NCBI GenBank assembly: GCA_002811645.1
Contig: PDIP01000090.1
Coordinates: forward strand, 1-40,830
Direction: 5' to 3'
Length of the DNA stretch: 40,830 bases
DNA from: Corallochytrium limacisporum
Lineage: Eukaryota > Opisthokonta
The translations under genes and the position numbers were made by a program. Below are positions 40,379 through 40,830 of the stretch, one piece after another (position 1 is the stretch's first letter; every line of letters begins with the position of its first letter). Below the pieces are notes generated by a model. That model saw nothing but the letters and a program-made list of their open reading frames with translations. It had not been told where the DNA came from and ran no database searches.

Positions 40379-40675
40379 CCCTCACCACATGTGTCGCTGG
40401 GAATTTGTTCTTGCCTTCTGCGTTGTGGCCCCTTTTCCCGAAGTGTCGGGAACAACGAGGCCATAAATTTTCTCTCTTCCTATCTCGCTCTATTTTTGTG
40501 CTTTGGTTCTGTTCCTTTCTTTTCTTTTTTTTTGCCGCCAAAGGAGAGCGAAGAGCAAGGGAGGATAAAAAGTCACTATCGCACCAAAAAAAGGAACCGC
40601 GACAAGATCAAAAAAAAAATGAAGAAGAAAACCACTAAGAAGTGACCGAGGCCCCCGGGGGTTATTCTTTTTCCT

Positions 40676-40693
40676 CTGTGTGTGTGTGTGTGT
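40676..40693. repeat. TG microsatellite
   Basis: Nine TG units in a row. Confidence 0.8.
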
Positions 40694-40830
40694 TCGACCC
40701 CGGTGAAGCCGCCCTCCAACCCCCCCTCAGCGCCCGCACAGAAAGCCCGGGAACCAAAAATACCAACGACCTTCGAAAGTAAAGGTGGTCTAAGTGGAAG
40801 GTCGCAGACGGACACTTGCGGGGTACCCCC

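Larger units (their letters stand above)
40206..40830. other. Low-complexity window end
   Basis: No gene. Holds G7 and C10 runs forming a hairpin (40351-40378), T- and A-rich tracts, C5G5 at 40652-40661, a TG microsatellite at 40676-40693 and a terminal GGGTACCC palindrome. Confidence 0.5.

Noticed and set aside
1-40830. CRISPR array, prophage or bacterial operon
   Set aside because: No spaced direct repeats, and the gene families, telomere and spacing are eukaryotic.

Overview
This is a eukaryotic chromosome end. The first 19 bases are AACCCT-type telomere repeats (TTAGGG on the other strand), followed by about 40 kb that becomes gene-rich only gradually. The protein-coding genes are almost all single open frames of 300 to 900 codons with no visible introns, spaced by 0.1 to 3.6 kb of non-coding DNA. 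Several of the given open frames begin at TTG or GTG; for a eukaryote I moved those starts to the first sensible ATG (NRAMP, USP, alanine aminotransferase, SAC1). The gene content is opisthokont: a CstF-77/RNA14 protein, long-form RNase Z, SAC1, UBR7, a USP16/45-type ubiquitin protease and above all an inositol 1,4,5-trisphosphate 3-kinase, a family I associate with animals and their unicellular relatives. With the TTAGGG telomere this suggests a unicellular holozoan (ichthyosporean or Corallochytrium-like), but a species call is inference.

Layout. 1-2.6 kb: telomere and subtelomere with one small unknown gene (339-875, minus) and a diverged fragment of its 5' end beside it. 2.6-9.0 kb: NRAMP metal transporter and a secreted catalase-peroxidase, both minus. 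12.5-16.3 kb: a CmcJ/AsaB-like non-heme iron oxygenase, then a disrupted fusion of a NAPE-PLD metallo-beta-lactamase to a transglutaminase-like domain, both minus. 16.9-20.9 kb: USP deubiquitinase (plus), convergent with alanine aminotransferase (minus). 21-24.9 kb: mostly non-coding, with a T-poor stretch, G-runs and a small secreted unknown protein. 24.9-32.5 kb: CstF-77 (plus), RNase Z (plus), SAC1 (minus). 32.5-36.1 kb: a gene-free block rich in G-runs, C/G-runs and CT microsatellites. 36.1-40.2 kb: myristoylated IP3 3-kinase (plus), a small coiled-coil ORF (minus, only 58 codons) and UBR7 (plus). The last 0.6 kb is low-complexity.

Functionally the window mixes housekeeping RNA processing (CstF-77, RNase Z), ubiquitin signalling (USP, UBR7), phosphoinositide and lipid signalling (SAC1, IP3 3-kinase, NAPE-PLD fusion), metabolism (alanine aminotransferase) and accessory redox/metal genes (NRAMP, secreted KatG, CmcJ-like). 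Nothing suggests operons.

The most unusual item is the NAPE-PLD/transglutaminase fusion: three consecutive coding segments carry a complete set of NAPE-PLD metal ligands and a Cys-His-Asp triad, but are interrupted by one in-frame TAG and one 8-bp tandem duplication. The second is an IP3 3-kinase carrying a MARCKS-like N-terminus.
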